A stretch of 64,000 nucleotides of DNA, taken from NCBI GenBank assembly GCA_039026375.1, contig JBCCML010000010.1, positions 43,601-107,600 on the forward strand, in the 5' to 3' direction. The first letter of the stretch is position 1. Each line of letters begins with the position of its first letter. The notes under the pieces are model-generated. The model saw nothing but the letters and a program-made list of their open reading frames with translations, ran no database searches and was not told the DNA's origin. The stretch comes from Thermohalobaculum sp039026375. GTDB lineage: Bacteria; Pseudomonadota; Alphaproteobacteria; Rhodobacterales; Rhodobacteraceae. Below, one piece after another: positions 43,116 to 52,060 of the stretch. The position numbers were made by a program, and so were the translations under genes.

Positions 43116-44440
43116 CAGGTCTTGTCCTTCTCAGGTGTCGTTTCGTTGGGCGCGTCTGCGCCGGCGCCGCTACCCCCGGGCGAGGTTTCTTGCGCGGGGT
43201 CTTGCGCAGGCGCGGATTCGGGGCGGTCATCTGGCCGGCGCCAAAGCCGCTCCAGCACCATCGAGGTGCGGGGCAAATAGCGGTATGGCGTGGCTGGCGC
43301 CGCTTCGCGCCGGGTCATACGGTAGAGCGTGAAGACGATCAGCACCAGATGCGCCGCGGCAATGAACCAAAAAAGACCGGCAGGACCGACTGCACCGATC
43401 AATTCTGCCGCCGTGAACGGGGCCAGGATCGCGCCCACTGAATAGAAGAAGATCAGCGAAGCGTTCAATTCGATTCGAAAGTCTTCGGGGCAGAAGTCGT
43501 TGGCGTGCGCGGCGGCGACCGAATAGATCGTGATCGACGTGGCACCGAAGCCTGCGGCCAGCCCGATCACGGCCCAGGTCTCGCCCGGCCCCACAAACAG
43601 CGTCATGCCCAGGCAGACAACGATCGCCACGCCGGACAAGCCGTTTAGCACCCAGCGCCGGTCCGTCTTGTCGGCCAGCCAGCCGATCGGCACCTGTGCC
43701 GCTGCGGCCCCGATGACCGCGGCGGCAAGAAATGCGGCGGTGGCGTCGGGTGACAGATCCATCTCGACGGCATAAAGCGGCCCGACCATTCGGAAGCTGG
43801 CCCCTGTCACCCCGGCCACGATGATCGCAAAACAGGCCAGCGGTGAGATCCGCCAGGCCCTTACCGGCGCCAATTTTGGCGGATGATCCAGGACTGGTGG
43901 GACCTGAGTGGTCAGCGCCAGCGGCATCAGGCAAAGGCAGCACATGATCGCCACGATATTGTAGGAGGCATAGGCCGCCGGCGTGAGCACCGCGATCAGA
44001 CTTTGCGCCGCGATCGATCCCGTTAGATCTACTAGACGGTAAATCCCAAAGACGCGTCCGCGCTTGCCACGTTCAATCTTGGCCTGCAGCCAGGCCTCGA
44101 TCACCGTGTAGCAACCCGCAATCGAGATGCCGGAGAGAACGCGCAGGCCTGCCCAAAAGTGGGGATGTTCTACAACCGGGTGCAGAATGACGCCGATTGC
44201 CCCCACGGCGGCCGCTGCGGCGAAGGCCCGGCTGTGGCCCACCAGGCCGATCAGGCGCGGCATGGCCCAGCAACCGATGAAGAAGCCAGCGAAATGGGCC
44301 GAGCCCAGCAGGCCAATCTCGCCCGGCGTCCAGCCAAAGGCGGCGCCGGACAGGGCGTCCAGCGGGCCCAATGTCCCCGAACCCAGTTGGATCAACAGGG
44401 CCGAAAGGAAGAGGGCGGCAAACGAGATGAGGAGACGCAT
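43115..44440 (-). CDS. MFS transporter (YcaD-like)
   Basis: 441 residues, starting MRLLISFAALFLSALLIQLGSGTLG, with twelve predicted helices. Family marks include GWTPGEIGLLGSAHFAGFFIGCWAMPRLIGLVGHSR, between helices 2 and 3, and the motif RGRVFGIYRLVDLTGSIAAQ around residue 132. The central loop and C-terminal tail (about 40 residues with Ala, Pro, Glu and Lys) lie in the cytoplasm. The substrate is not indicated. It heads a two-gene operon with the GST downstream. Confidence 0.9.
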   Translation of the reverse strand: MRLLISFAALFLSALLIQLGSGTLGPLDALSGAAFGWTPGEIGLLGSAHFAGFFIGCWAMPRLIGLVGHSRAFAAAAAVGAIGVILHPVVEHPHFWAGLRVLSGISIAGCYTVIEAWLQAKIERGKRGRVFGIYRLVDLTGSIAAQSLIAVLTPAAYASYNIVAIMCCLCLMPLALTTQVPPVLDHPPKLAPVRAWRISPLACFAIIVAGVTGASFRMVGPLYAVEMDLSPDATAAFLAAAVIGAAAAQVPIGWLADKTDRRWVLNGLSGVAIVVCLGMTLFVGPGETWAVIGLAAGFGATSITIYSVAAAHANDFCPEDFRIELNASLIFFYSVGAILAPFTAAELIGAVGPAGLFWFIAAAHLVLIVFTLYRMTRREAAPATPYRYLPRTSMVLERLWRRPDDRPESAPAQDPAQETSPGGSGAGADAPNETTPEKDKT

Positions 44441-44624
44441 CGATTCCCCGGGAAGTTGTGATCAGGTTACGCTGATTGGGACACCGGCGCATCGGGCGAA
44501 CTGACGGTTGTTGTCGATTTTGGGACATTCTGCGGCTGCTACAGGCGCCGGCAGACTGCGGCGGCACGGCGCTTGTGGCTGTTTAAGCGGGTTGGTATCT
44601 AGCGGAAAAATTAGGGAGGCGAGG

Positions 44625-46424
44625 GTGCAGGCGCCGGCATCCAACACGACCGAGAAAGCCGAGGATCGAGCGAAGGCGCGCAATGTCGGGCCGCTTCGCG
44701 GTCTGTTGCCTTTTCTGCGCCCCCACCGCGCGCAAATCGGTTTCGTCAGTGTGGCACTCGTGTTTGCCGCCGCCCTGACACTGTCGCTGCCGATTGCTTT
44801 TCGCCGGGTGATCGACGGATTTACCCAGTCAGAATACGCGCTGATCGATCGATACTTTCTGGCGTTGATCGGGGTGGCCTTTGGTCTGGCCGTTGCCACG
44901 GCTTTGCGGTTTTACCTGGTCAGTCGCCTCGGCGAGCGGGTCATTGCCGACATCCGCCGCGCGGTCTTTGGCCATGTCGCAGGCATGAGCCCCGCTTTCT
45001 ATGAACGTCTAATGACGGGCGAGGTGATTACGCGCCTGACGACGGACACGACGGTGATCCAGGGGGTGGTGGGCTCGACCGCCTCGATCGCGCTTAGGAA
45101 CGTGCTGCTGCTGGTGGGCGGTTTGATCATGCTGTTGGTGACGTCGACCAAGCTGACGCTGCTGACGTTGCTGATCGTACCACTGGTTATTGTGCCAATC
45201 CGGGTGCTGGGGCGGAAGGTGCGCCGCCTTTCCCGGCTGAGCCAGGACCTGATCGCCGAAAGCGCCGCCATGGCGGGCGAGACGCTGCAGGCGTCCGAGA
45301 CCGTGCAGGCGATGACGCATACGTCCCGCTCGAACCGGGTCTTCGGCGACAAGGTCGAGGCAGCGTATGGCGCGGCTGTTGCCCGCCTGGGCGCGCGGGC
45401 CTGGCAGACGGCCATCGTGATCTTCCTGGTGTTCGCCGGGGTGGTCTGCATCGTCTGGCTGGGGGCGCGCGACGTCATGGACGGCCGCATGAGCCCGGGT
45501 GAGATGGGCCAGTTTGTCTTTTTTGCCGTCATCACCGCCGGCGCAATGGGTGCGCTGAGCGAGGTCTGGGGAGAATTGCAGCGTGCTGCCGGTGCAACCG
45601 AGCGTTTGGTAGACCTGCTGGCCATTCAGGACCCCGTCAAAGAGCCGAGCGACCCCGTGCCCGCCGCCGTGCCAGCGCGCGGGGCTCTGACCTTCGAGAA
45701 TGTGGGTTTTGTATACGAAAGCCGGCCCATGGAGCCCGTCCTCAGCGAGGTGGCTTTCGAGGTGCAGCCGGGTGAGACGGTGGCGATCGTCGGCCCCTCC
45801 GGCGCGGGCAAGACCACCGTGCTGCAAATGTTACTCAGGTTCTACGACCCTACCCAGGGACGCATCCTGTTCGACGGTGTACCGATCAATGCAATGCGGC
45901 TGGAAGAGTTGCGCGAGCGCATCGCCTTGGTCCCGCAGGAGCCCGCGATCTTTGCCGATACCGTGCGCGCCAACATCCTGTTCGGCCGGCCCGACGCGAC
46001 CGAAGACGAGGTGATTGCCGCCGCCAAGGCCGCCGCCGCGGATGAGTTCATCACCGCGCTGCCGGACGGCTATGACACATGGCTGGGTGAGCGGGGCGTG
46101 CTGCTATCGGGTGGTCAACGCCAGCGCATTGCCATCGCCCGGGCCATCCTGCGTGATGCGCCGCTGATGCTGATGGACGAGGCGACCTCGGCCTTGGATG
46201 CTGAATCTGAACGCGCGGTGCAGCAAGCGGTCGAGCAGTTATCGCAGGGACGTACCATGGTGGTAATCGCCCACCGGCTGGCTACGGTGAAAAGGGCGGA
46301 CCGGATCGTGGTGCTGGACCGGGGCCGGATTGTCGCGACGGGGACCCATGCCGAGTTGGTGGCGGGCGGTGGCCTCTATGCGCGGTTGGCGCAGCTGCAA
46401 TTTACCGACGGCGCAGCCGCTTAA
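44625..46424 (+). CDS. ABC exporter, MsbA/LmrA-like half transporter
   Basis: 599 residues from GTG after GGGAGGCGAG. Membrane domain: six helices from ...LLPFLRPHRAQIGFVSVALVFAAALTLSLPIAF, ending near residue 330. The ATPase domain has Walker A GPSGAGKTTVLQML, signature VLLSGGQRQRIAIARAI and Walker B LMLMDEATSALDAESE. A homodimer of half-transporters is expected, exporting a lipid, lipid-linked sugar or drug. It has 185 bases of upstream DNA to the divergent MFS gene. Confidence 0.9.
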   Translation: MQAPASNTTEKAEDRAKARNVGPLRGLLPFLRPHRAQIGFVSVALVFAAALTLSLPIAFRRVIDGFTQSEYALIDRYFLALIGVAFGLAVATALRFYLVSRLGERVIADIRRAVFGHVAGMSPAFYERLMTGEVITRLTTDTTVIQGVVGSTASIALRNVLLLVGGLIMLLVTSTKLTLLTLLIVPLVIVPIRVLGRKVRRLSRLSQDLIAESAAMAGETLQASETVQAMTHTSRSNRVFGDKVEAAYGAAVARLGARAWQTAIVIFLVFAGVVCIVWLGARDVMDGRMSPGEMGQFVFFAVITAGAMGALSEVWGELQRAAGATERLVDLLAIQDPVKEPSDPVPAAVPARGALTFENVGFVYESRPMEPVLSEVAFEVQPGETVAIVGPSGAGKTTVLQMLLRFYDPTQGRILFDGVPINAMRLEELRERIALVPQEPAIFADTVRANILFGRPDATEDEVIAAAKAAAADEFITALPDGYDTWLGERGVLLSGGQRQRIAIARAILRDAPLMLMDEATSALDAESERAVQQAVEQLSQGRTMVVIAHRLATVKRADRIVVLDRGRIVATGTHAELVAGGGLYARLAQLQFTDGAAA

Positions 46425-46457
46425 GGCTCGAACCTACAGACAGCTCGGGGCGCCGGT

Positions 46458-46820
46458 TCAGTCGAAGATATCCAGCATATCTTCGAAGACGTCACCAATG
46501 TAATCGAAGTCGTCAAAGACTTTGCCCAAGGTGTGGAAAAAGCCGCCCTTACGGCGCTTGCCCTTCTTGCGGCGGATCGGGCGATCCTTTCCCAGGTGTT
46601 GCCCAGGTCGCTCGGCGCCGTGCGGGATTGCGGGTTTTTGCTTGGACTTTTTCGACCTGCTGGGCCCGCCCGCTTTGCCGTCGGCCTTGCGGCGCTTCTC
46701 CAATTCCGGTTGCAGCACCGTGAGATGTTGGATCGGTGCACCGCATCCGTGGCAGACCAGCCGACCGTTCTGTGGACCGCTGAGAGTGGATCGACTGCCG
46801 CAATAACAGCAGGAAACCAT
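46458..46820 (-). CDS. Small zinc-ribbon protein with basic middle and acidic tail
   Basis: 120 residues, starting MVSCCYCGSRSTLSGPQNGRLVCHGCGAP: two C-x-x-C pairs form a zinc ribbon. The central part is strongly basic (LEKRRKADGKAGGPSRSKKSKQ, RRKKGKRRKGG); the last 30 residues are acidic and aromatic (VFDDFDYIGDVFEDMLDIFD). This polarity could serve nucleic-acid or protein binding. I do not recognise the family. Other frames in this stretch lack this patterned composition, and the start has GGTTTCCTG instead of a strong Shine-Dalgarno sequence, so the exact start is uncertain. Confidence 0.6.
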   Translation of the reverse strand: MVSCCYCGSRSTLSGPQNGRLVCHGCGAPIQHLTVLQPELEKRRKADGKAGGPSRSKKSKQKPAIPHGAERPGQHLGKDRPIRRKKGKRRKGGFFHTLGKVFDDFDYIGDVFEDMLDIFD

Positions 46821-47140
46821 TTTGATTGGATGAGAGAGTTTCGCGCCCATGCCGCGCAAATAGGCGCGCAAGCTGCCACATACCAGCACTTGGCCGGCGA
46901 TTGCCTGGGGTCATCCCGTCACGCAAGACCACGCTGCCAGGAATCGGCAGCGCCGAAACGCGCCGGCAAGATGCGGTAAGTGCTGCCGGATACCGGAAGC
47001 AAGGCAGGTTTTCCCCAGAAAATCGGCCTGGAATCGCAGATTTCCGCCTTTTTGGCTATTTCAGCCGTTGATACGACTCGCCGTACAGTCGTAAGCCGTA
47101 GGGCCATTGAGGCAGACAAAACAGGAAGGGAGAAGCCATC
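46821..47140. other. Gene-poor intergenic region before the histone H1-like gene
   Basis: About 320 bases without a convincing coding region. It includes a CGACT...AGTCG short inverted repeat around 47070-47090 and the AT-rich, G/C-alternating stretch ahead of the mini-gene, where a promoter is expected. Nothing specific is identified. Confidence 0.4.
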
Positions 47141-47314
47141 ATGGATCGTTTCGAAAAACTGAAAGACATGGTTATGGCGATGGAGAGCGACTTTGGCGCT
47201 TTCTACGACAAGGGCAACAACGCTGCAGGCACACGTGTGCGCAAGGGCATGCAAGAGCTGAAGAACATGGCGCAGGAAATCCGCATCGAGGTTCAGGCAA
47301 AGAAGAACGGCTGA
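47141..47314 (+). CDS. Histone H1-like mini-protein (Hc1/HctA-type)
   Basis: 57 residues starting MDRFEKLKDMVMAMESDFGAF, after AGGAAGGGAGAAGCCATC. The core KGNNAAGTRVRKGMQEL...MAQEIRIEVQAKK matches the short bacterial histone H1-like family (Chlamydia Hc1, Bacteroidetes homologues), which share a helical Lys/Arg-rich core with repeated G-N-x-A-A-x-T-R-x-R spacing. They bind DNA in nucleoid compaction. No Lys-rich repeat tail is present. The gene is flanked by its own promoter region and terminator. Confidence 0.75.
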   Translation: MDRFEKLKDMVMAMESDFGAFYDKGNNAAGTRVRKGMQELKNMAQEIRIEVQAKKNG

Positions 47315-47324
47315 ACCATTTGGA

Positions 47325-47348
47325 GCCGCCGTCTTCTCGGACGGCGGC
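47325..47348 (+). terminator. Hairpin after the histone H1-like gene
   Basis: GCCGCCGTC and GACGGCGGC are exact complements around TTCTCG, 10 bases after the stop codon. A compact hairpin consistent with a terminator, without a T-tract. Confidence 0.6.
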
Positions 47349-47377
47349 CACCCCGTGGGCGGCCGTTTCCCGGGGCG

Positions 47378-48382
47378 TCAGTCCAACGTTGCCAGGATCG
47401 CCTGGTGCAGTGACAGCGGGATCTCGACGCCTTCACTTGGCGTTTTTCGCCTGGCAGCCAGGCGCCGCGCGCCGGGAAGGCGCACTCCCTCCATCTCCAG
47501 CATACCGTTGAACAGCCGCTCGGCACGGCCGATCGGGTCGTCCCCGCCAAAGCGCGCGGGGTCGATGGCCAGGAGGAGCTCGCCGCCGGTGGCGGGCCCG
47601 CCGTCGCGGTTGTCCTGGGCGCCGGCTTCCATGGATGACACCTCACCCAACAGCGGGCCGCACATCAGGTCGACCATCAACGCGATAGCGCCCCCTTTAT
47701 AGCCGCCAAAAGGCAGTTGCGCGCCTTCCAGAATGGCGGCGGGATCGTTGGTGGGATTGCCGTCCTTGTCCACGCCCGCGCCGCTCGGGGCGCTGTGGCC
47801 GTCGCGCTTCATGATCTGGAGCTCGCCCCGCGCGGTCATCGAGGACGCCTGATCCCAGACCATGGCGCCGCCGTCCGGCCGCGGCCAGGCGAATGCCATC
47901 GGATTGGTGCCGAAGAAGGGCTTAGTGCCCCCAGCCGGTGCCACGTAGGGGGGCGCGTTGACGAAGGCCATGGCCACCAGGCCTTCGGTGGCCAGCGCCT
48001 CAGTCTCTGGCCAAAGGGCCGCATAGTGGTGCGTCCGCCGGATGGCGCAGGCGGCCAGGCCCATCTCTCGCGCCGCCTCGATCAGCAGCGGACGACCGCG
48101 CGCGATCGCCAAGGGTGCCAGCCCGCGGTTGCCGTCGACCGTGACGACACAAGGACCGGCGCGGGTGGCCACAGGCTGGGCGGTCCCGTCAATCTTGCCA
48201 TTCTTTAGTGATTTCACGTAACCGGGGATCCGGAACAGCCCGTGCGATTTGGCACCGTCACGCTCCGCCGCGGTCACCGTATCGGCAACAGCGCCAGCAT
48301 TGTCTTCGTCGCATCCGTTTGCGCGCAAAGCCTTGACGGCCAGTGCGTGCACCTCGTCCAGGCTCAGCCGAACCATGTCCAT
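47378..48382 (-). CDS. Malate/L-lactate dehydrogenase family (Ldh_2) oxidoreductase
   Basis: 334 residues, starting MDMVRLSLDEVHALAVKALRANGCDEDNA. The fold is the Ldh_2/YlbC-type NAD(P)-dependent dehydrogenase distinct from classical LDH. Marks are ERDGAKSHGLFRIPGYVKSLKNG near residue 35, IRRTHHYAALWPETEALA near 113 with the catalytic His, GGTKPFFGTNPMAFAWPR near 150 and GYKGGAIALMVDLMCG near 238. Family members act on malate, ureidoglycolate or delta-1-piperideine-2-carboxylate and related substrates. It is convergent with the small gene at 47141. Confidence 0.87.
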   Translation of the reverse strand: MDMVRLSLDEVHALAVKALRANGCDEDNAGAVADTVTAAERDGAKSHGLFRIPGYVKSLKNGKIDGTAQPVATRAGPCVVTVDGNRGLAPLAIARGRPLLIEAAREMGLAACAIRRTHHYAALWPETEALATEGLVAMAFVNAPPYVAPAGGTKPFFGTNPMAFAWPRPDGGAMVWDQASSMTARGELQIMKRDGHSAPSGAGVDKDGNPTNDPAAILEGAQLPFGGYKGGAIALMVDLMCGPLLGEVSSMEAGAQDNRDGGPATGGELLLAIDPARFGGDDPIGRAERLFNGMLEMEGVRLPGARRLAARRKTPSEGVEIPLSLHQAILATLD

Positions 48383-48519
48383 TATCGATCTCCCCCAATT
48401 CTTGGCTTTGTTTGCCCGTCATGACGCGACGTTTCAACCGCAGGCCGGCGTTCACGGCTTGCCGCCTGCTCGTGGCGGGCGATAGGATCTGGAAAACGAT
48501 GCCGTTTAGGGAGGCAAGC

Positions 48520-50424
48520 ATGGTCGAGCGGATGGATTTCGGCACGTTGGCGGACAAAGCCAACATCGAGTCGGTGCCGGTGAGCGAAAGGATGACGGCC
48601 AGCACGGTTTACGGCGCGCTGACGGCCACCGCGCAACGCCATCCGGACCACGCCGCCGTCAGCTTCCAGATCAAGTCCGGCCCTAAGGACAAGGCCGAGA
48701 CCCTGACCTGGCGCGAGTTGCACGACCAAGTCACGCGTGCCGCCAACATGTTCCGCGCCATGGGGGTCGGTGAAGGGGACGTGGTGGCGTACATGCTGCC
48801 CAACTGCAACGAGACTGTCATCACCCTGCTGGGGGTGATGACGGCGGGGATTGTAAATCCGATCAACCCGCTGCTGGATGCCGAGCACATCGCGGGAATC
48901 CTGCGGGAGACGGGCGCCAAGGTGCTGGTAACGCTGGCGCCTTTCCCCAAGACGGACGTCAACCAGAAGGCGCATGACGCGGTTGCCCAGGCGCCGAACG
49001 TCAAGGCCGTGGTCGAGGTGGATCTGAAGCGATACCTCAGCGGGGCGGTGTCCTTGCTGGTGCCGCTTCTCAGGCCAAAACTGCGCCCTGCGCCGGGCGC
49101 GCAACGGCTGAACTTTGCCATGGAGATTGCGCGCACGAACGGCAGCAAGTTGGCCTTCGAGGAATCGTCTGATCCCGAGCGCATCGGCGCCTATTTCCAC
49201 ACAGGCGGGACGACGGGCATGCCGAAGATCGCCCAGCACAAGCAGAGGGGCATGGTCTATAATGGGCTGGGCCCTGCGCTGTCGCTGGTGGATGAGAACT
49301 CGGTCCTGCTGTGTCCGCTGCCGCTATTCCACGTGATGGCCGCCTATCCGATGCTGATGAGCTGCGTTTTTTCGGGTGGCCATGTGGTCTTTCCAACGCC
49401 TGCGGGCTATCGCGGCGACGGCGTGATGGACAACTTCTGGAAGTTGGTCGAACGCTGGGGTGTGACGTTCATGGTGACGGTGCCCACGGCCGCAAGCGCG
49501 TTGATGCAGCGCCCGGTCAACGCGGATGTCTCAAGCCTGCAATATGCCTTCTGCGGCTCGGCCCCGCTGCCGGTGGAACTGTTCAAACGCTTTGAGGAAG
49601 CGACCGGCGTGACGATCCTGGAAGGCTACGGCATGACCGAGGCCACGTGCATCGTGTCGGTCAACCCGCCGCATGGCGATCGCAAGATCGGCTCGGTCGG
49701 CCTGCCGTTTCCGTACACGGACATCAAGATCCTGCACTGCGATGAGGACGGCACTATCCACAAGGAATGCGGCACCGACGAGGTGGGTGAGATCTGCGTG
49801 ATGAACCCGGGTGTTTTTCCTGGCTATAAGGACGCCGCGCGCAACCACGGCTTGTTTGCTGAGGGATATCTGAGGACGGGGGATTTGGGCCGGATCGACG
49901 CAGACGGTTACGTCTGGATCACCGGGCGGGCGAAGGATTTGATCATCCGTGGCGGGCACAATATCGACCCCGCCATGATCGAGGAGGCGCTGGCCGGGCA
50001 CCCAAAGGTGGCCTTTGTCGGTGCCATCGGCCAGCCAGATGCGCATTCGGGCGAGGTGCCCTGCGCCTATGTCGAACTGGCAGAGGGCGCGTCGGCCAGC
50101 GAGGCGGATCTGATGACGTTCGCGCAGGATAACATTGCAGAACGCGCGGCCTTTCCCAAGCACGTGGAGATCTTGGAAGAACTGCCCAAGACAGCGGTGG
50201 GCAAGGTTTTCAAACCGGACCTGCGCAAGCGGGCGATTGCCCGGGTCTATGGTGGTGCCCTGGCGGCGGCAGGCATCGAGGCGCGCATCGAGGTCAACGA
50301 GGACAAGACCCGCGGTCTGGTCGCGACCGTGATACCCAAAACACCCGGCAAGACCGAGGCGGATATCCAGGCGGTTTTGGGCGGCTTTCCCCGGCCCTGG
50401 GAGATTGGGCTCGACGATAGCTGA
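48520..50424 (+). CDS. AMP-dependent acyl-CoA synthetase
   Basis: 634 residues from the ATG after TAGGGAGGCAAGC. Adenylation-domain marks: FHTGGTTGMPKIAQHK near residue 226 (P-loop), YAFCGSAPLPVELFKRFEEATGVTILEGYGMTEATC near 345-380, GYLRTGDLGRIDADGYVWITGRAKDLIIRGGHNIDP near 448-483 and KTAVGKVFKPDLRKRAI near 560, with the catalytic Lys of the mobile C-domain. It activates a carboxylic acid to the acyl-CoA using ATP. The substrate class is not evident. The region following it has the recurrent hairpin. Confidence 0.92.
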   Translation: MVERMDFGTLADKANIESVPVSERMTASTVYGALTATAQRHPDHAAVSFQIKSGPKDKAETLTWRELHDQVTRAANMFRAMGVGEGDVVAYMLPNCNETVITLLGVMTAGIVNPINPLLDAEHIAGILRETGAKVLVTLAPFPKTDVNQKAHDAVAQAPNVKAVVEVDLKRYLSGAVSLLVPLLRPKLRPAPGAQRLNFAMEIARTNGSKLAFEESSDPERIGAYFHTGGTTGMPKIAQHKQRGMVYNGLGPALSLVDENSVLLCPLPLFHVMAAYPMLMSCVFSGGHVVFPTPAGYRGDGVMDNFWKLVERWGVTFMVTVPTAASALMQRPVNADVSSLQYAFCGSAPLPVELFKRFEEATGVTILEGYGMTEATCIVSVNPPHGDRKIGSVGLPFPYTDIKILHCDEDGTIHKECGTDEVGEICVMNPGVFPGYKDAARNHGLFAEGYLRTGDLGRIDADGYVWITGRAKDLIIRGGHNIDPAMIEEALAGHPKVAFVGAIGQPDAHSGEVPCAYVELAEGASASEADLMTFAQDNIAERAAFPKHVEILEELPKTAVGKVFKPDLRKRAIARVYGGALAAAGIEARIEVNEDKTRGLVATVIPKTPGKTEADIQAVLGGFPRPWEIGLDDS

Positions 50425-50425
50425 C

Positions 50426-50474
50426 GCCCGCCTTCCACGCCGCCCGCCCGCCCACCCCGGCGCGGAAGGCGGGC
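50426..50474. terminator. Gene-end hairpin after the acyl-CoA synthetase
   Basis: GCCCGCCTTCC (50426-50436) and GGAAGGCGGGC (50464-50474) are perfect complements, two bases past the stop. The loop has GCCCGCCCGCCCACCCC, another C-tract member of the hairpin family. Confidence 0.65.
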
Positions 50475-50672
50475 ATGGTGCGCTTTGACGGTTGGCTCCG
50501 CGCCTGGGGGCGGTCTGTTGACATCCTTTGCCGCGCATGCATAACGCGCCCACCCGTCGTTAGGCGGGTGCCATGGCGTCCGCGGCCCGGGTAACCGGGA
50601 ACCTGTCGTCCCCACCGGATCGGTTGGCGGGGAAGAGGAGGTCGCCCGAACATTGAAGATGGAGGGTATGAC

Positions 50673-51293
50673 GTGACGAAGCGCACGGCATCCAAGTACA
50701 AAATCGACCGCCGGATGGGCGAGAACATCTGGGGTCGTCCGAAATCCCCAGTGAACCGCCGCGAATATGGCCCCGGCCAGCACGGGCAGCGCCGCAAGGG
50801 CAAGATGTCGGACTTCGGCTTGCAGCTGCGCGCCAAGCAGAAGCTGAAAGGCCATTACGGCGACCTGACCGAAAAGCAGTTCCGCCGCATCTACGCCGAG
50901 GCAGAGCGCCGCAAGGGCGACACCGGCGAGAATCTGGTCGGCCTGCTGGAGCGTCGCCTGGACGCTGTCGTCTACCGCGCGAAGTTCGTGCCGACGATCT
51001 TTGCCGCGCGTCAGGTCGTGAACCATGGGCATGTCGAAGTGAACGGCAAGCGCGTCAACATCGCCTCGTACCGGGTGCGTGAGGGCGATGTGATCTCACT
51101 GCGCGCCAAGGCCCGTGACATGGCGCTGGTTCTGGAAGCGGTGCAAAGCCCCGAGCGCGACGTGCCGGAGTATCTGGACGTCGATCACTCGAAGATGACC
51201 GCGTCCTTTATCCGTACCCCCAGCCTTGGCGACATCCCCTACGCGGTGATGATGGAGCCGAACCTGGTGGTCGAGTACTACGCGAAGAACTAA
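50673..51293 (+). CDS. rpsD: 30S ribosomal protein S4
   Basis: 206 residues from GTG after GGAGGGTATGAC, starting MTKRTASKYKIDRRMGENIWGRPKSPVNRREYGPGQHG. The S4 RNA-binding domain is visible near residue 97 (RRLDAVVYRAKFVPTIFAARQVVNHGHVEVNGKRV). It binds 16S rRNA early in assembly and regulates translation in some species. It sits alone here, after about 250 bases lacking a gene; in enterobacteria rpsD is in the alpha operon. The GTG start is unusual but well placed. Confidence 0.96.
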   Translation: MTKRTASKYKIDRRMGENIWGRPKSPVNRREYGPGQHGQRRKGKMSDFGLQLRAKQKLKGHYGDLTEKQFRRIYAEAERRKGDTGENLVGLLERRLDAVVYRAKFVPTIFAARQVVNHGHVEVNGKRVNIASYRVREGDVISLRAKARDMALVLEAVQSPERDVPEYLDVDHSKMTASFIRTPSLGDIPYAVMMEPNLVVEYYAKN

Positions 51294-51332
51294 GGGGCGG
51301 GGGGCGTCGAGCCCACCCGACTAGGGATACAG

Positions 51333-51359
51333 AAGGCGGGCCCTGGCGCCCGCCTTTTT
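51333..51359 (+). terminator. Intrinsic terminator of rpsD
   Basis: AAGGCGGGC pairs with GCCCGCCTT around CCTGGC, and the stem runs into TTTTT. This is a classic Rho-independent terminator. Confidence 0.85.
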
Positions 51360-51380
51360 ACGTCGGCGAAGGTGGTCGGT

Positions 51381-52037
51381 TCACCAGGGTCCTTGAACGA
51401 CCTGAGGCTCGATCACCTGGATCTTCTTCCGCGCTACGCCAGGTCGCTTCCGCGACTTCAGAAAGTCGGCGAAGGTCTGAGAGCAAAGGACGGGCTTGAC
51501 GAGTGCGGGCGTCTTCGCCCGGAACAAATGCCGTTCACCGATGATACCGCCATGCATGAACGCCTTTGACCCAGGAAGCAGATCAGGATGGTAGCCTGAC
51601 TTCTTTGCTGCGTTCACCCCATAACCGCCTTCAAAATTCGTCCTCCACCGCGTCCGATCGTAATCGAATGGGTCTTCGACAGTCGCGGTACACAGAAACC
51701 GGAAGTACTCGCCCGCAGAGTTGCCGGAATGTTTCCAGACCACCTTGTGCGGCAGAAATTCGTGAAGACCCGGCTCCAACTCCTCGACCATATCTCGGAA
51801 CGCGCTGGACACCGTCATTAGTGTGCCAGGGTTCCCGAAGAAGTCTGGCGGGACGCCATCGGCTTTCGAGCTTGCCTGGTAGAGCTGCGTGCCCGTGCAG
51901 ATGGAAGCCTTCTCTGTCTGCGTTAACGGTAGACCACCGTAAAGCTTGGGCCAGAGATCTCGATCAATCGAAATTTCGGATGATTGGCCAATCGGTCGTC
52001 GATCGTCATCCATGAACATGTAAACGTATCTGGGCAT
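51381..52037 (-). CDS. Imm11-like (DUF1629) family protein
   Basis: 218 residues. TVSSAFRDMVEELEPGLHEFLPHKVVWKHSGN near residue 75-108 and the C-terminal LFRAKTPALVKPVLCSQTFADFLKSRK resemble the Imm11/DUF1629 family of immunity-type proteins. The start has the unusual MPRYVYMFMDDDRRPIG. No toxin or secretion gene lies beside it. By eye its base composition is less GC-rich than its neighbours rpsD and coaD. The gene looks like an orphan acquired in transfer, with assignment moderately sure. Confidence 0.55.
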   Translation of the reverse strand: MPRYVYMFMDDDRRPIGQSSEISIDRDLWPKLYGGLPLTQTEKASICTGTQLYQASSKADGVPPDFFGNPGTLMTVSSAFRDMVEELEPGLHEFLPHKVVWKHSGNSAGEYFRFLCTATVEDPFDYDRTRWRTNFEGGYGVNAAKKSGYHPDLLPGSKAFMHGGIIGERHLFRAKTPALVKPVLCSQTFADFLKSRKRPGVARKKIQVIEPQVVQGPW

Positions 52038-52060
52038 CGCAATAGGTTTGGCCTGGACTT

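Noticed and set aside
46533..46979. Plus-strand frame opposite the zinc-ribbon gene
   Set aside because: The minus frame has two CxxC pairs and structured charge; the plus frame is Ala/Arg-rich without a motif.
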